Assembly: GCF_008728515.1 (NCBI RefSeq)
Contig: NC_044989.1
Span: 68,294,501 to 68,358,500 of the forward strand
Source: Papio anubis
Lineage: Eukaryota; Chordata; Mammalia; Primates; Cercopithecidae
Reading direction: 5' to 3'
Length of the DNA: 64,000 bases
Shown: one piece after another, positions 9,807-21,312 of the stretch
How the letters are laid out: the number at the start of each line of letters is the position of its first letter
Numbering within the stretch: the stretch's first letter is position 1
Made by a program: the position numbers and the translations under genes
Notes under the pieces: model-generated
The model's input: the letters and a program-made list of their open reading frames with translations, nothing else
Databases searched by the model: none
What the model was told of the DNA's origin: nothing

Positions 9807-10148
9807 AGCTGGTCTTCCATATGTAAAGGTTTCATATCCTCAGATTCAACCAACCACAAATCAAAAATATTTGGAAAAAAATGGATGGCTGCATTTGTAC
9901 GTTATGTGTACAGACTTCTCTTCTTATTATTCCCTAAACAGTACAGCATCACAGCTATTTATATTGTATTTGCATTGTATTAGGTCTTATAAGTAATCTA
10001 GAGATGATTTGAAGTATATGGGTGGATATGAATAGCTTATATGCAAATACTATGCCGTTTTATACAAGGAACTCGAGCACCCTTGGATTTTGTTTTCCAT
10101 GGGGCATTCCAGAACCATTCCCCCATGGATATCGAGAGACAGTGGCAC
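9807..10148. mobile_element. Tigger-type DNA transposon remnant (MER2-like)
   Basis: It has the characteristic body of a non-autonomous Tigger element: 'cctcagattcaaccaacca' near the left end, 'gtattaggtcttataagtaa' and 'tctagagatgatttgaagta' in the middle, and 'ccccatggatatcgagagac' at the right. The ends form a degraded terminal inverted repeat. There is no transposase frame. Confidence 0.8.
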
Positions 10149-11159
10149 TATCAAACATCCTAGACAGGCCATTCTCTCTAAAGGATACCTGATGAGGATA
10201 AAGGCGGTCTGATAGAATATGGTTCTGTCATTTCAGTTACTTGCAGAATAGTAACACCTCCCATTGTTATCAACAAACACCCAAAGACTCAGGGCTGCCC
10301 ATACCCAGCAGGCAGTAGGAAAACTCTACCTGCCATGGGAACAGAACACAGTCCTGCTCCCCAGGCCACATCCTGCTGGGGAGTCCATTACATCCCCAAA
10401 CTCAGGATGCCCTCCACTTGTGACATTCACCAAACCCCACACCCACTCCATCCCAGTTCTGTGCTAAGCAGAGTGGTCTTCATAGGCTGGGCTAGTCCTG
10501 TCCCATTTCTGCCAAGAGCATAATATCCTGTTGTTGATCTCAATTAGAAAACTCAATTTGAAATGGAATCCCTAGGTATAGTTACCAAACTCACGCTTTA
10601 TTAAATACTTTCTGATACCAAAATCTCTGGTCTTATACCTACCACTCCTGCTACAATCATGCAGCTGCCTGAAGCACAGCCAGATGGGAGGCATTCAATA
10701 AATGTGCTAGCTTCCCCCCCATAATCCTGAGATTTACAGTGTTAATTTAAAGCCCTCAGACATCAGTGACACCATACCACCTTGGCCAATTTTTCCTCAA
10801 GGAGTCATATGGGTTTTGTAAAGAATTCACTGTTAGCTCTATATTAGCTTTAAAGAAAAAGTTGCACCCTAAAGTCCAAGCAACTGCATTGCTAAACTAC
10901 ACTATAATATTTCTTTGTTATGAGAAAATGCTTACAGGTAAGAAGCATTATAGGTAGGAAGTTTATTTAAGTTCCTCCCACTTTCACAGGAGGGCAGGAA
11001 ATAAGAGACTTTGGATAGGTTTCCAAATTATTGTCAAAATATATCTTTCCCACTATACACAACAATTATAGGTACATATTATAGGTATAGGGAGAAAAAG
11101 GACTCTTACAGTAACAGTGGAGAGAACACTGGACCAAGAGCCTACAAGGCAGAGCTATC
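10149..11159. other. Unique sequence, no gene seen
   Basis: No firm repeat assignment. The phrase 'ggcattcaataaatgtgct' near 10691-10709 resembles the 3' tail of a MIR or L2 relic, but too little is present to call. Short frames have no recognisable domain. Confidence 0.4.
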
Positions 11160-11350
11160 TAAAAGAAATTTCTTTGGTGATGAAAATGTTCTGCATCTGT
11201 GCTGTCCAATATGGTAGCCACTAGCCACAGGTGGCCACTGAGCACTTGAGGTATGGCTAGGGAGACTGAGGAGCTGATGTTTTCATTTTAATTAATTTAA
11301 ATTTAAACAGCCACCTGTGGCTAATGACTGCCACAATGGGCAGTGCAGTG
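11160..11350. mobile_element. hAT-type non-autonomous DNA transposon
   Basis: The element has an inverted-repeat layout: 'ctgtccaatatggtagccac' with 'tagccacaggtggccactg' on the left and 'agccacctgtggctaatgac' on the right, around an AT-rich centre (ttaattaatttaaatttaaa type). This is a common mammalian hAT MITE; I do not commit to the MER name. No transposase. Confidence 0.7.
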
Positions 11351-12912
11351 TGGCAAGGATGTAGCCTTGGGCAAATCGTTAAACCTCTCTGAATTTTCAT
11401 TTCCACTTTGGATAACTTGAGAGTGAAAATAAGAAATGTTTATGGCTTTTTGGAGTTGTTTCACTCTGCAACCCATGAATAAATAAAACAGGTTCAGATC
11501 TTTGGCCAAATTTAGAATCCTCCTCTCTTACTTTCCCTCTCTTTCCTCTTTCACATCATACTTTAGTGGCCCACCATGGACCAGAGCCTCTTCTGGCACA
11601 TAATCTAAGTACATAACCCCGAGCTAGCTGCCTGACCACGAGCACCACTCTTACTTTTCTACTAACACAAGGGGGAAAAATTTAAACTTTTCTTATTCCA
11701 TTTTGTTGAAAATAAACCCTGGCTGACCTAAACCATGAGCTTGATGTTATAATAAAGGCCATTTAACCTGCACACTGACCAGAATTCTCGCTCCACAGTG
11801 GGGTCACAGGGCAGAGTTGGTGCAGAGGGACTGCTGGCGCCACAGCCCCCACGTGACCAGCCCCCCACCAGCAAGGCCCCACTCTGCAATCCTTAGTTAA
11901 TTTCAGAGCAGCAGTAGGCTGCCTCCTCCAAGGTTTGAAGGGACCTCGGAAGATCAATTACAGAAATGATTAGCATGCAAATGGCACCAGCAGGCGACAG
12001 GCAAGAACTCTCTCTGTAAGGACTGCAGAGGCCAGCTGAGCTAGGAACAAATCATTCCGCTATAAACAGAAAAAAGTCATTAGCCTTTTTATCAATGGAA
12101 AACACTTTCTTCTACTATTTCAAGTGTGTTATTCTGAAATACTTTAAGTGGTAAGAACTGGAGACTAAAAATATAACAATCAAGATGAAGAACAGAGTAC
12201 CATTTTCTCTTAAAGACAATGGATCCCCTACTCATGTCTTTTCTCTTACACTTTTTGAGTCCTTATACACATCAAAGATGTGGTCCTCAAACATCAGCCT
12301 ACAGACAGATGCCAGCTCATACTAATAGTTTTCCCGATCCAGAGCACATTCTTAAAAATAAAAACACTGAATTAATTTTTCATAAGACTAGGCTTATTCA
12401 AATTTTAAAAAATTGCTACTATACGTGTCCTAATTTTTGGTATTAGAAAGTCATTTCTTTCATGAGATAATTGTGATCCTGAATGGGGGTTTATTTTTTT
12501 CATCTTGATTTTGGTTTTGGTAAATGCCCTTACTGACAAAACTGAAAGTTAACAACTGCCGCCTTTGTATTGTAGGAGACCAGAATATCCCCAAAATATG
12601 AAGGACTGTTGAGCTTAAGACAAGAAGTAGATGCAGGAAAACTCTCTGTTCTCCCTCTATGAGCCCAAAAGCAGGACACAGATTTATAAGAACAGAAAGT
12701 ATTCTGCCCATTTCTCTACATGGGAGAACAAAGGTTACCACTGAAGACAGCTTTAGACCCTCATCAGCCTAGAGATGGTACAAGAGGAAATCTACAGTAA
12801 CAAACTTTACTAACCAGCCTTTATCTGCCATTCAGCTGCCTTTTTCCAAGTTGCCACCTGTAGAGATTCAAAGTTCTTTTCCTTTGGCTTGTCATTTCTC
12901 TAAAAATTTACT
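11351..12912. other. Unique sequence, gene-free
   Basis: No interspersed repeat or gene recognised across about 1.5 kb. An octamer-type motif ATGCAAAT occurs at 11975-11982 next to a GATTAGCATG context. The stretch 12040-12130 has several AT-rich homeodomain-like words. Conservation cannot be judged from one sequence. Confidence 0.35.
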
Positions 12913-13042
12913 ATTCTAGCTACTCAGGAGGCTGAGACAGGAGGATCACTTGAACCCAGAAATTTGAGGCTGCAGTGAGCTAGGATTGCATCACTGCACT
13001 CCAGCCTAAGCCAGAGTGGGACCCTGTCTAGAAAACAAAAAA
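12913..13042 (+). mobile_element. Alu right-monomer fragment
   Basis: Only the right Alu arm is present, from 'ctactcaggaggctgagac' to 'cactccagcctaagcc' and a short A-rich tail. The left arm is absent, so this is either a free right monomer or a 5'-truncated old Alu. Confidence 0.8.
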
Positions 13043-13212
13043 TTGTTGACTACTGTTTGTTGAAGATGCTATATAAGCTGGAATTCAAAGCTACTTCTTT
13101 GACAACTACTGCTTTTATAAATGTCTCCCATGTATATATGAAATATACATGTTAATAAATTTGTTTTTCTCTTGTTAATCTATTATAGCAGGAGTTCATT
13201 CCAACAGAGAGC

Positions 13213-13773
13213 TGTAGGGGAGGGAAACCTTTCTCACTACCATCTGAGGGTTTGATAATTGAGTCTACTGAATAAACTGGCAGTAGACAGATTAACAGGA
13301 GAAAAGGTATACAGATTTATTGCATGCACAGGGGCATCACATGAAAGAGAACTGAATACCCCAAAACTCAGTAAATGAGATCTAGAAGCTTATATACCCT
13401 CTTCATAGGGATGAGGATGTGGGTGATGTAGGCAACTTAGGAGATAGCAAATAAATTCCGGAAAAAATGAATAGGTGATAGCCTGTGACGAAGTAGGCCT
13501 GGGCTGGTGCTGACCCCCAGTCTCTTCTGTGAGATCAGCCAAGCAACCCTGATTGATGAGATTCCCAGGGAGGGAATTCATGACAGTTGAGTTCCTCTTG
13601 CAGGATGCTCTTTAGGCAGACAAGGGGAACTTAGAGAAAGCCTCTGCCTGCATCTGCTTTCCCCATGTGCCTCAGCTGAGTGTAATCAGCACACCGGAGC
13701 ATCATGTTTGGGGGCAGCATTTTCTGAACTCCTTCAGAACCTAACCTATGGGAATTATTATTATTCCCCTACA
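13213..13773 (-). mobile_element. 561-bp ERV1-like solo LTR (possibly MER39 type)
   Basis: The ends are perfect 10-base inverted partners at the tips (TGTAGGGGA at the left, TCCCCTACA at the right). On the minus strand it reads as U3-R-U5: a TATATAAG box at about 13389-13396, an AATAAA signal at about 13318, and a pyrimidine-rich U5 ending in CA. No internal retroviral sequence is attached. A short target duplication is not evident. The MER39 name is from memory of its general look and is tentative. Confidence 0.75.
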
Positions 13774-14570
13774 GTGTTACGTCTGTTTAGCAGAGTGATA
13801 ACATTCCAATATCTGGGACCCCCTGGCTTAGATTTTAGTAGAGATACTCCAGCTCCCACCCGCGATGAGTAGGCTGTGGTCATAGGAGGGCTAAGAATGG
13901 AGCACCCTAGAAAACTCTATTTTTCTATTGTTCTCTTGGTGGAACAATTGCTCTATCTAACCCCAGATGTGAAAGAGAAAAACTTTCTGATTTCCAGCCC
14001 TGATAACATCATGACCCCAATGATCTCTGTTTGGAACTTAACAGCTTTGGAATTAAAAAAAAAAAAAGAACAGAAGTACCTTGACAAAACATTGGAATGT
14101 AAAAAAGGTATAACATAAGGCAACTGTAATGAACTTTCTATTCACTATCTATTCTTGACACAGATCACACCCCCTGGATGAAAGTATCCCCAAGTGAGCA
14201 TGGTCCTCACATCACCTTCACACTTTTGAAAGGAATAAAGCAAGCCCCAATTTTGCTAACTTGAAGTATTAGAAGGAGTAGAGTTATCACCTAGGAGAAG
14301 GACTGGTAACCAGTACTTTCAAGGAAAATGCCATCAGGATAATGTTTGTACCTTCAAGAAACAGTACGAGAGTTTACATGTAGCAAAAGAAAAGTGTGAG
14401 TATGTGCATGTGTAGGTGGAGGGTGGATGGCATAAGGCAAGAGGGATGCTAGGGAAGCTGTAGTCAAGTAAAGAAGCCCAGAGGACTCTGGATGATCACA
14501 AAGATGGGAGCTAAAGGTTCCCAGAAAAAGGCAAATCCAAGTGCAGTTACCTAAGCAAGACCCACACAAA
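13774..14570. other. Unique sequence, no gene seen
   Basis: Includes an A run near 14055-14068. The 80-codon frame at 13876-14118 reads through that A run and looks spurious. No repeat family recognised. Confidence 0.4.
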
Positions 14571-14574
14571 GGAA

Positions 14575-14790
14575 TTATAGCCAACGTATGTTGAGAGCTC
14601 ACTCTGTGCCAAGCACCCTGCTGAGTTCTTTGCATAGATTAACTCATTGAATGCTTAACAGCAACACTGTGAGACAAATGCTAGTACTAGCCACATTCCA
14701 CAAATGAGGAAACTGAGGTTCAGATAGGTTAAGTAACCTTCCTTAAGTCACAAAGCCAGTTGGTTGGAATCTGACCTCAAATGTGGTATG
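14575..14790 (+). mobile_element. MIR SINE
   Basis: Tracks the MIR consensus in order: 'tgttgagagctcactctgtg' and 'ccaagcaccctgctgag', then 'aatgaggaaactgaggttca' and 'agtcacaaagccagt'. This is an ancient tRNA-derived SINE shared by mammals. Confidence 0.9.
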
Positions 14791-15350
14791 ATATCAGGGC
14801 CCTTGATGACAAAGACATCTTTGCTTCAAGAAATACAGGGGCGAGATCATTTCCAATGGATGCTTGAGAAAGACCGATTAGACCAGACCTTGAAAGAGCT
14901 ATTTTTCAAAGGCTGTTTTAATCATTTCCATTACCATTTTAAGGTCAATTTTCTACCTGCTCTTTGGAGATGAAGTTAAAGTAGTATTTTTGGTATTTTC
15001 TTTTCTCAGAGTCACAGAAAGTTAGGACCACAAGGAATCTCAGAGACCATCTAAACCAGCTCCTTTATTTGACATCATGATATAGAATCTCAGGAAGGTG
15101 AAATGACTACAGCAAGGACCCATTACTGACAAGTCAGCAGTCTCTACAGGGCTGAAGTTGACAGTCTGGGTGAAATGAGTGAATGTATTGTTTGGTATAT
15201 AACAGGGCTCCAACAATGTAAAAAGTATTATCACATTATCATTTCAGTGTCCAAGATAAACGAGCTCAGAACTATTCACTCAGGCAATGGACTAAAAGAA
15301 TTCTATAGACACAAGAAATTAAAAAAAAAAAAAAAACATCTTTAAGCAAC
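14791..15350. other. Mostly unique sequence with a possible ancient SINE
   Basis: At about 14998-15110 the pattern 'aatctcagagaccatctaa' followed by 'aatctcaggaaggtgaaatg' resembles an old mammalian SINE, but I cannot name it. A run of about 16 A lies near 15322-15337. No gene seen. Confidence 0.35.
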
Positions 15351-15368
15351 ATAAGAGAAGTGAATGTA

Positions 15369-15717
15369 GGCCAGGTGCAGTGGCTCACGCCTGTAATCCC
15401 AGGACTTTGGGAGGCCAAGGTGGGTGGATCACAAGGTCAGGAGTTCAAGACCAGCCTGGCCAACATGGTTTAAAAAAAAAAAAAACAAAAAAAAAAAACC
15501 CGTCTCTACTAAAAATACAAAAATTAGCCAGGTGTGGTAACACGTGCCTGTAATCCCAGCTACTCCGGAGGCTGAGGCAGGAGAATTCCTTGAACCTGGG
15601 AGGGGGAGGTTGCAGTGAGCTGAGGTAGTCCCACTGCACTCCAGCCTGGGCAACAGAGCAAGACTCTCTCTTGGAAAAAAATAAGTTAAAAAAAATTTTT
15701 TTAAATAAAAAACAAAC
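15369..15717 (+). mobile_element. AluS SINE with an internal A-rich expansion
   Basis: A full-length Alu with target-site duplication gagaagtgaatgta (15355-15368) and gagatgtgaatgta (15718-15731). In the left arm, where other copies read 'catggtgaaaccccgtctc', this copy has 'catggttt' followed by about 27 nt of A broken by one C before 'cccgtctctac' (about 15469-15500). The 3' tail is also long and mixed (A with T runs). Confidence 0.95.
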
Positions 15718-15731
15718 GAGATGTGAATGTA

Positions 15732-16450
15732 AAGTTATGAGGTGCTGCATGGTTAATAGATCGTCTCATTATAGTATGACCACTCATTTTACTCCTCAAC
15801 ACATCTAACTAAGCCAATAATAAATTTGGTTTAAGAATTTGAGTTTGTGATAGCACATGCTTCGGTAAACTATATGGTTATAACCAAACATATTTTTCCT
15901 TGTCAGACAGGGGTGAAACATATAGCTCCACCATATTTTATCAGCAATTATATATGACTTTGAACTTTCTTGAATAAAAATCAGTAACCAGATATTGTTA
16001 CCTATGGCTCAGATAATTTCATAATCTTTTTCTCCTCCTTGAGAATTCTTGTCCTAAAATTCATCATAAAAGTTAGGAAAGATGAGCCACTGGATATTTT
16101 TGCAAACCTTTGTCTTCACATGGATCTCTATAGCTCTAGCTAATTTCTCACAAGATCAATGGTCTCTAACATGACTAATAGAACTTAATAGTTACACAGA
16201 GTGCTGCCTCATTCTGCTAATTTACATTCAGTCTCCAAAAAAGGCATATTCCCACTGCAAAACTACAGTAATTCTTTGGATTGCAACAATAAATTCTGAG
16301 ATGACAAGAAGGCTAAAAGAATAAGACCCTGTAGTCTAACAGGATTGTGCTAATTTTCCCAAATACATAGGTTCTCTTTGTATAATTGAAGAATTAGAAT
16401 ACTAGAGGTATCTTGAATTAAACAGTAAATTTACAAGGTAAGATAATTGA
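15732..16450. other. Unique sequence, no gene seen
   Basis: Nothing recognised. AT-rich, with no long frame. Confidence 0.4.
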
Positions 16451-16844
16451 TGTGGTTTGAATGTGTCCCCCAAAAGTTAATGTATTAAAAGTTTGGTTGC
16501 CATTGTAACATATTAAGAGGCAGCGCCTCTTAATATAGAAGGTGATTGGGCCATGAGGGCACTACTTTCAAAAAGTGATTGATGCCCTTATTGCTAGAAT
16601 GAGTTATCAGAGGAGTGGGACTCCTAATAAAGAATAAGTTCAATTCCTATTTCTCTGTGTGTGTGTCTCGTGTACTTGCTTCCTCCTTTGCCTTCTGCCA
16701 AGGGCTGTCTCTCACCAGATGCTGGGGCCATGCTTTTGGACTTCCCAGCCTCCAGAACCATGAGCCAAATAAATTTTTGTTTTTTTATACATTACCCAAC
16801 CTGTGGTATTTTTCTGTTATAGTAGCAGGAAACTAACTAAGACA
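16451..16844 (+). mobile_element. 5' LTR of a MaLR provirus (MST/MLT1A type)
   Basis: It starts TGTGGTTTGAATGTGTCCCC and ends 'aactaactaagaca'. It has the MaLR landmarks 'ggccatgagggcactac', 'ccagcctccagaaccatgag' and 'ccaaataaatttttg' (AATAAA signal). The LTR at 18696-21622 is its partner. A perfect-arm palindrome lies at 16510-16536. Confidence 0.9.
16510..16536. repeat. 12-bp-arm palindrome, 3-nt loop, in MaLR LTR
   Basis: Arm atattaagaggc (16510-16521), loop agc, then the exact reverse complement gcctcttaatat (16525-16536). The partner LTR carries only 'attaagaattgaggcc' at this place, so the symmetry is specific to this copy. Confidence 0.9.
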
Positions 16845-18695
16845 GAAAATTGGTACTGAGGAGTAGAGTTGTTGCTAAAACAAATACCTGAAAATGTGGA
16901 AGCATCTTTGAAACTGGGTAATGGGTAGGGACTGGAAGAATTTGGAGGAGCAGGTTAGAAAAAAACTAGATTGCCATGAACGGAGTGTTATGGGTGATTC
17001 TGGTGAGAACTCAGAAGAAGAGAGCTATAGGGAAAGTCTGAATCTTCTTAGAGATTACTTAAGTGGTCATGATCAGAATGCTGGTAGAAATATGGATAGT
17101 AAAGTTCATTTCTGTGAGGTCCCAGATGAAAATGAGAAACAAGGTATTGGAAACTGAAGTAAAGGCCATCCTTATGATACAGTAGCAAAGACCTTGCCTG
17201 AATTGTGTCACTGTCCAAGGGCTTTATGGTAGGCAGACCTTAAGAGCAATGAGCTAGGATATCTGGTGGAAGAAATATCTAAGCAACAAAACATTCAGGC
17301 TCTTGTATGGCTACTCTTAACTGCATATGGTCAGATGCAAGAGAAAAGGAATGACTTAAACATGAAATTTACAATTAAAAGAGAAGCAGAACAAAAAGAC
17401 TTGGAAAATCCATAGCCTGGCCATGTAGAGTGAAAAGGGGTCTTTAGGAGAGCAAACCAAGGATATGATCAAGTGACCATTTGCTAAAGAGATTACCATA
17501 GATAGAAGATACTATTCATCAATATAATGGGAGAAAGACCCCAAAGGCTGGTCAGAGATCTTTGAGGCTATACCTCCCATTGCAGGCCTGGAGGCACAGG
17601 AGGGAAGAATGCTTTCCAGGAAGGGCCTGTGCCTTTCAAGGGCTCACTGCCCAGAGCCACCTCAAGACTCAGCTCCCCACATCCTGTTGCAGCACTCTCT
17701 GGCTGACCCAACTGTTGCTCAAGTGGGCCCAGGTGTGGCTTGACCTGACTCTCTGGAAGGTACAAGCTATAGGCCTTGGCAGCATCCATGTGGTGTTAAT
17801 TCTGCAGGTGTGCAGAAAACAAGAGCTGTGGGGGCACGGCTACCTCCCTCTAGATTTCAAAAGATGCCATAGACTGCCTAGAAGCCGAGGCACAAACCTG
17901 CCACAGAGACAGAGCCAATACAGAGAGTCTCTACTAATGTAATGCCTACTGATACCATGGGAGTTGCACAGTCTCCAAGACCACAGAACAGCAGAGCCAC
18001 CAGCATACAACTCCAGCCTAGGAAAGCTGCAAGCATGAGACTCCAACTCATGAGAGCTGCTGGGTGGGATAAGCCCAGTAAAGCCACAGGGGCAAGGCTG
18101 CCTGGGAGGACTTGGGAGCCCAACCCCACCCCAGTGTATCTAGGAGGTGGAACATGGGGTCAAAGAAGTTTATTCTCCAGGTTTAAGACTTAATCGTGGT
18201 TTCTCTGTTAGGTTTTGAACTTACCTGGAACCAGCTACCCATTTTTTCTTGCCTTTTTCTCCCTTTTGGCATGGGAGTGTCCATCCTATGTCTATCCCAC
18301 CATTGTATTTTGGAAGTAGATAGCTTGCTTAATTTCACAGGCTATCAGTTAAAAGCAATTTGCCTCAGGATAAATCACACCTTGAGTATCACTCTTACTG
18401 ATTTAGATGAGACTCTGGGTTTTTTTGTTTGTTTGTTTGTTTGTTTTTTGGAGGGGGGTTGCTTTTTTTAAGAGACAAAAATGTTGCACAGGCTGGTTTC
18501 TAATTCCAGGGTTCAAGTGATCCTCCAACCTCAGCTTCCTGAGTAGCTAGGATTGCAGGGACACATCATCATTCCTGGCTTGACTTTGGAGATTTGAGTT
18601 GATGCTGGGACAAGTGAAGACTCTGCGTCTATTTGGATGGAATGATTGATTTTTTATGTGAGAAAAACATAAGCTTTGGGGAGCCAGGGATGAAA
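16845..18695 (+). mobile_element. MaLR provirus internal region (decayed)
   Basis: The sequence between the two LTRs matches the MaLR internal type: 'ttggtactgaggagtagag', 'tttgaaactgggtaatggg', 'tgaattgtgtcactgtccaa', and just before the 3' LTR 'cataagctttggggagccag'. Only short disconnected frames remain (for example 16921-17157). There is no recognisable reverse transcriptase or envelope, as usual for MaLR. An old Alu monomer interrupts it at 18419-18588. Confidence 0.85.
18419..18588 (-). mobile_element. Old Alu monomer with (TTTG)n tail
   Basis: Minus-strand left-monomer-type Alu. A tail of (TTTG)n at about 18426-18450 is followed by 'gttgcacaggctggtttct', 'agtgatcctccaacctcag' and 'ctgagtagctaggattgc'. 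It is diverged, so either a FLAM or an AluJ half. Confidence 0.75.
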
Positions 18696-18778
18696 TGTTA
18701 TAGTTTCGATGTGTCCCTCAAAAGTTCAGGTATTGGAATCTTGGTTGTCATTGTAACAGTATTAAGAATTGAGGCCAT

Positions 18779-20983
18779 TTTTTGTTCCATATGAAGTTTA
18801 AAGCAGTTTTTCCTAATTCTGTGAAGAACGTCAGTGGTAGCTTGATGGGGAAGGCATCGAATCTATAAATTACTTTGGGCAATAAGGCCATTTTCACGAT
18901 ATTGATTCTTCCTATCCATAAGCATGGAATGTTCTTCCATTTGTTTGTGTCCTCTGTTATTTCTTTGAGCAGTGGTTTGTAGTTCTCCTTGAAGAGGTCC
19001 TTCACATCCCTTATAAGTTGTAGGTATTTTATTCTCTTAGTAGCAATTGTGAATGGGAGTTCACTCATGATTTGGCTCTCTGTTTGTCTGTTATTGATGT
19101 ATAGGAATGCTTGTGGTCTTTGCACACTGATTTTGTAACCTGAGACTTTGCTGAAGTTGCTTATCAGCTTAAGGAGATTTTGGACTGAGATGACAGGGTT
19201 TTCTAAATATACAATCACGTCATCTGCAAACAGAGACAATTTGACTTCTTCTCTTCCTGTTTGGATACCTTTATTTCTTTCTCTTGCCTGATTGCCCCGG
19301 CCAGAACTTCCAATACTGTGTTGAATAGGAGTGGTGAGAGAGAGCATCCTTGTCTCATTCTGGTTTTCAAAGGGAATGCTTCCAGTTTTTGCCCATTCAG
19401 TATGATATTGGCTGTGGGTTTGTCATAAACAGCTCTTATTATGTTGAGACACATTCCATCGATACCTAGTTTATTGAGAGATTTTAGCATAGCCAAGACA
19501 ATCCGGGGCAAGAAGAACAAAGATAGAGACATCACACTACCTGACTTCAAACTTTACTACAAGGCTACAGTAAACAAAACAGCATGGTACTGGTACCAAA
19601 ACAGATATATAGATCAATGGAACAGAATGGAGGCCTCAGAAATAACACCACACATCTACCACCATCTGATCTTTGACAAACCTGACACACACAAGCAATG
19701 GGGGAAAGATTCCCTATTTAATAAATGGTGTTGGGAAAACTGGCTAGCCATATGCAGAAATCTGAAACTGGACCCCTTCCTTACACCGTATATAAAAATC
19801 AACCCAAGATGGATCAAAGACTTAAACATGAGACCTAGGACCATAAAAATCCTAGAAGAAAACCTGGGCAATACCATTCAGGACATAGGCATGGGCAAAG
19901 ACTTCATGACTAAAACACCAAAACAATGGCAACAAAAGCCAAAATTGACAAATGGGATCTAATTAAACTAAAGAGCTCTGCACAGCAAAAGAAACTATCA
20001 TCAGAGTGAACAGGCAACCTACAGAATGGGAGAAAATTTTTGCAATCTATCCATCTGACAGAGGGATAATATCCAGAATCTACAAAGAACTTAAATAAAT
20101 TTACAAGAAAAAAAGCTAACAACCCCATCAAAAAATGGGCAAAGTATATGAACAGACACTTCTCAAAAGAAGACATTTATGCAGGCAACAGACACATGAA
20201 AGAAATGTTCATCATCACTGGTCATTAGAGAAATGCAAATCAAAACCACAATGAGATGCCATCTCACACCCATTAGAATGGCAATCATTAAAAAGTCAGG
20301 AAACAACAGATTCTAGAGGGGTTATGGAGAAATAGGAACACTTTTACACTGTTGGTGGGAGTGTAAATTAGTTCAACCATTGTGGAAGACAGTGTGGCGA
20401 TTCCTCAAGGATCTAGAACTAGAAATACTATTTGACACAGCAATCCCATTACTGGGGATATACCCAAAAGATTATTAATCATTCTACTATAAAGACACAT
20501 GCACATATATGTTTATTACAGCACTATTCACCATAGCAAAGACTTGGAACCAACCCAAATGTCCATCAACGATAGACTGGATTAAGAAACTGTGGCACAT
20601 ATACACCATGGAATACTATGCAGCCATAAAAAGGATGAGTTCATGTCCTTTGCAGGGACATAGATGAAGCTGGAAACCATCATTCTCAGCAAACTATCAC
20701 AAGATCAGAAAACCAAACACCACATGTTCTCACTCATAAGTGGGAGTTGAACAATGAGAACACATGGACACACGGAGGGGAACATCACACATCAGGGCCT
20801 GTGGGGAGGGGGGCTAGGGGAGGGATAACATTAGGAGAAACACCGAATATAGGTGATGGGGTGATGGGTGCAGCAAACTACCCATGGCACATGTATACCT
20901 ATATAACAAAACTGCACGTTCTGCACATGTAACCCAAAACTTAAAGAGTATAATTTAAAACAAATAAATTAAATTTAAAAAAA
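18779..20983 (+). mobile_element. 5'-inverted (twin-primed) L1, primate age
   Basis: About 2.2 kb. Positions 18779 to about 19491 are L1 ORF2 in reverse orientation; from about 19492 to 20983 ORF2 continues in forward orientation through the 3' UTR to an A tail. The inverted part ends in the L1 at 'cttcatatggaacaaaa' and the forward part starts at 'agccaagacaatcc', nearly adjacent in L1 order. That is the signature of twin priming. The inverted segment encodes the reverse-transcriptase FADD box (minus-strand frame ending near 19347). The target-site duplication is aagaattgaggcca (18765-18778) and aagaattgaggtca (20984-20997). Not full length and not active. Confidence 0.93.
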
Positions 20984-20997
20984 AAGAATTGAGGTCA

Positions 20998-21312
20998 GGC
21001 CGGCTTCCTTCCGGTGTTCTGAATTATTCCTGCAGCACTTTGGGAGGCCGAGACGGGTGGATCATTTGAGGTCAGGAGTTCGAGACCAGCCTTGCCAGCA
21101 TAGTGAAATCCTGTCTCTGGTAAAAATACAAAAAATAGCCGGGCGTGATGGCACATACCTGTAATCCCAGCTACTCAGGAAGCTGAAGCAGGAGAATCGC
21201 TTGAGCGTGGGAGGCAGAGGTTGCAGTGAGCCAAGATTGCACCACTGCACTCCAGCCTGGGTGACAGAGTGAGACCCTGTCTCAAAAAAGAAAAAGAAAA
21301 AAAAAAAAAAAA
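20998..21312 (+). mobile_element. AluS with an aberrant 5' end, inserted at the L1 tail
   Basis: From 'gcagcactttgggaggcc' onward this is a normal Alu with an A tail. The first ~35 nt, where 'gcgcggtggctcacgcctg' is expected, read ggccggcttccttccggtg and then 'ttctgaattattcctg'. It lies between two copies of aagaattgagg (20984-20994, 21313-21323), so it used the same target site as the L1 just upstream. Confidence 0.9.

Noticed and set aside
11975..11982. Octamer ATGCAAAT as a promoter element
   Set aside because: A single 8-mer without a TATA box, initiator or CpG context is expected by chance in a window of this size.
18748..19347. 199-codon minus-strand frame with an RT motif
   Set aside because: This is the inverted piece of an L1 ORF2, not a host gene. 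It is truncated at both ends.
19441..19962. 173-codon plus-strand frame
   Set aside because: L1 ORF2 sequence from the forward part of the same twin-primed insertion, with its start in inverted L1 sequence.
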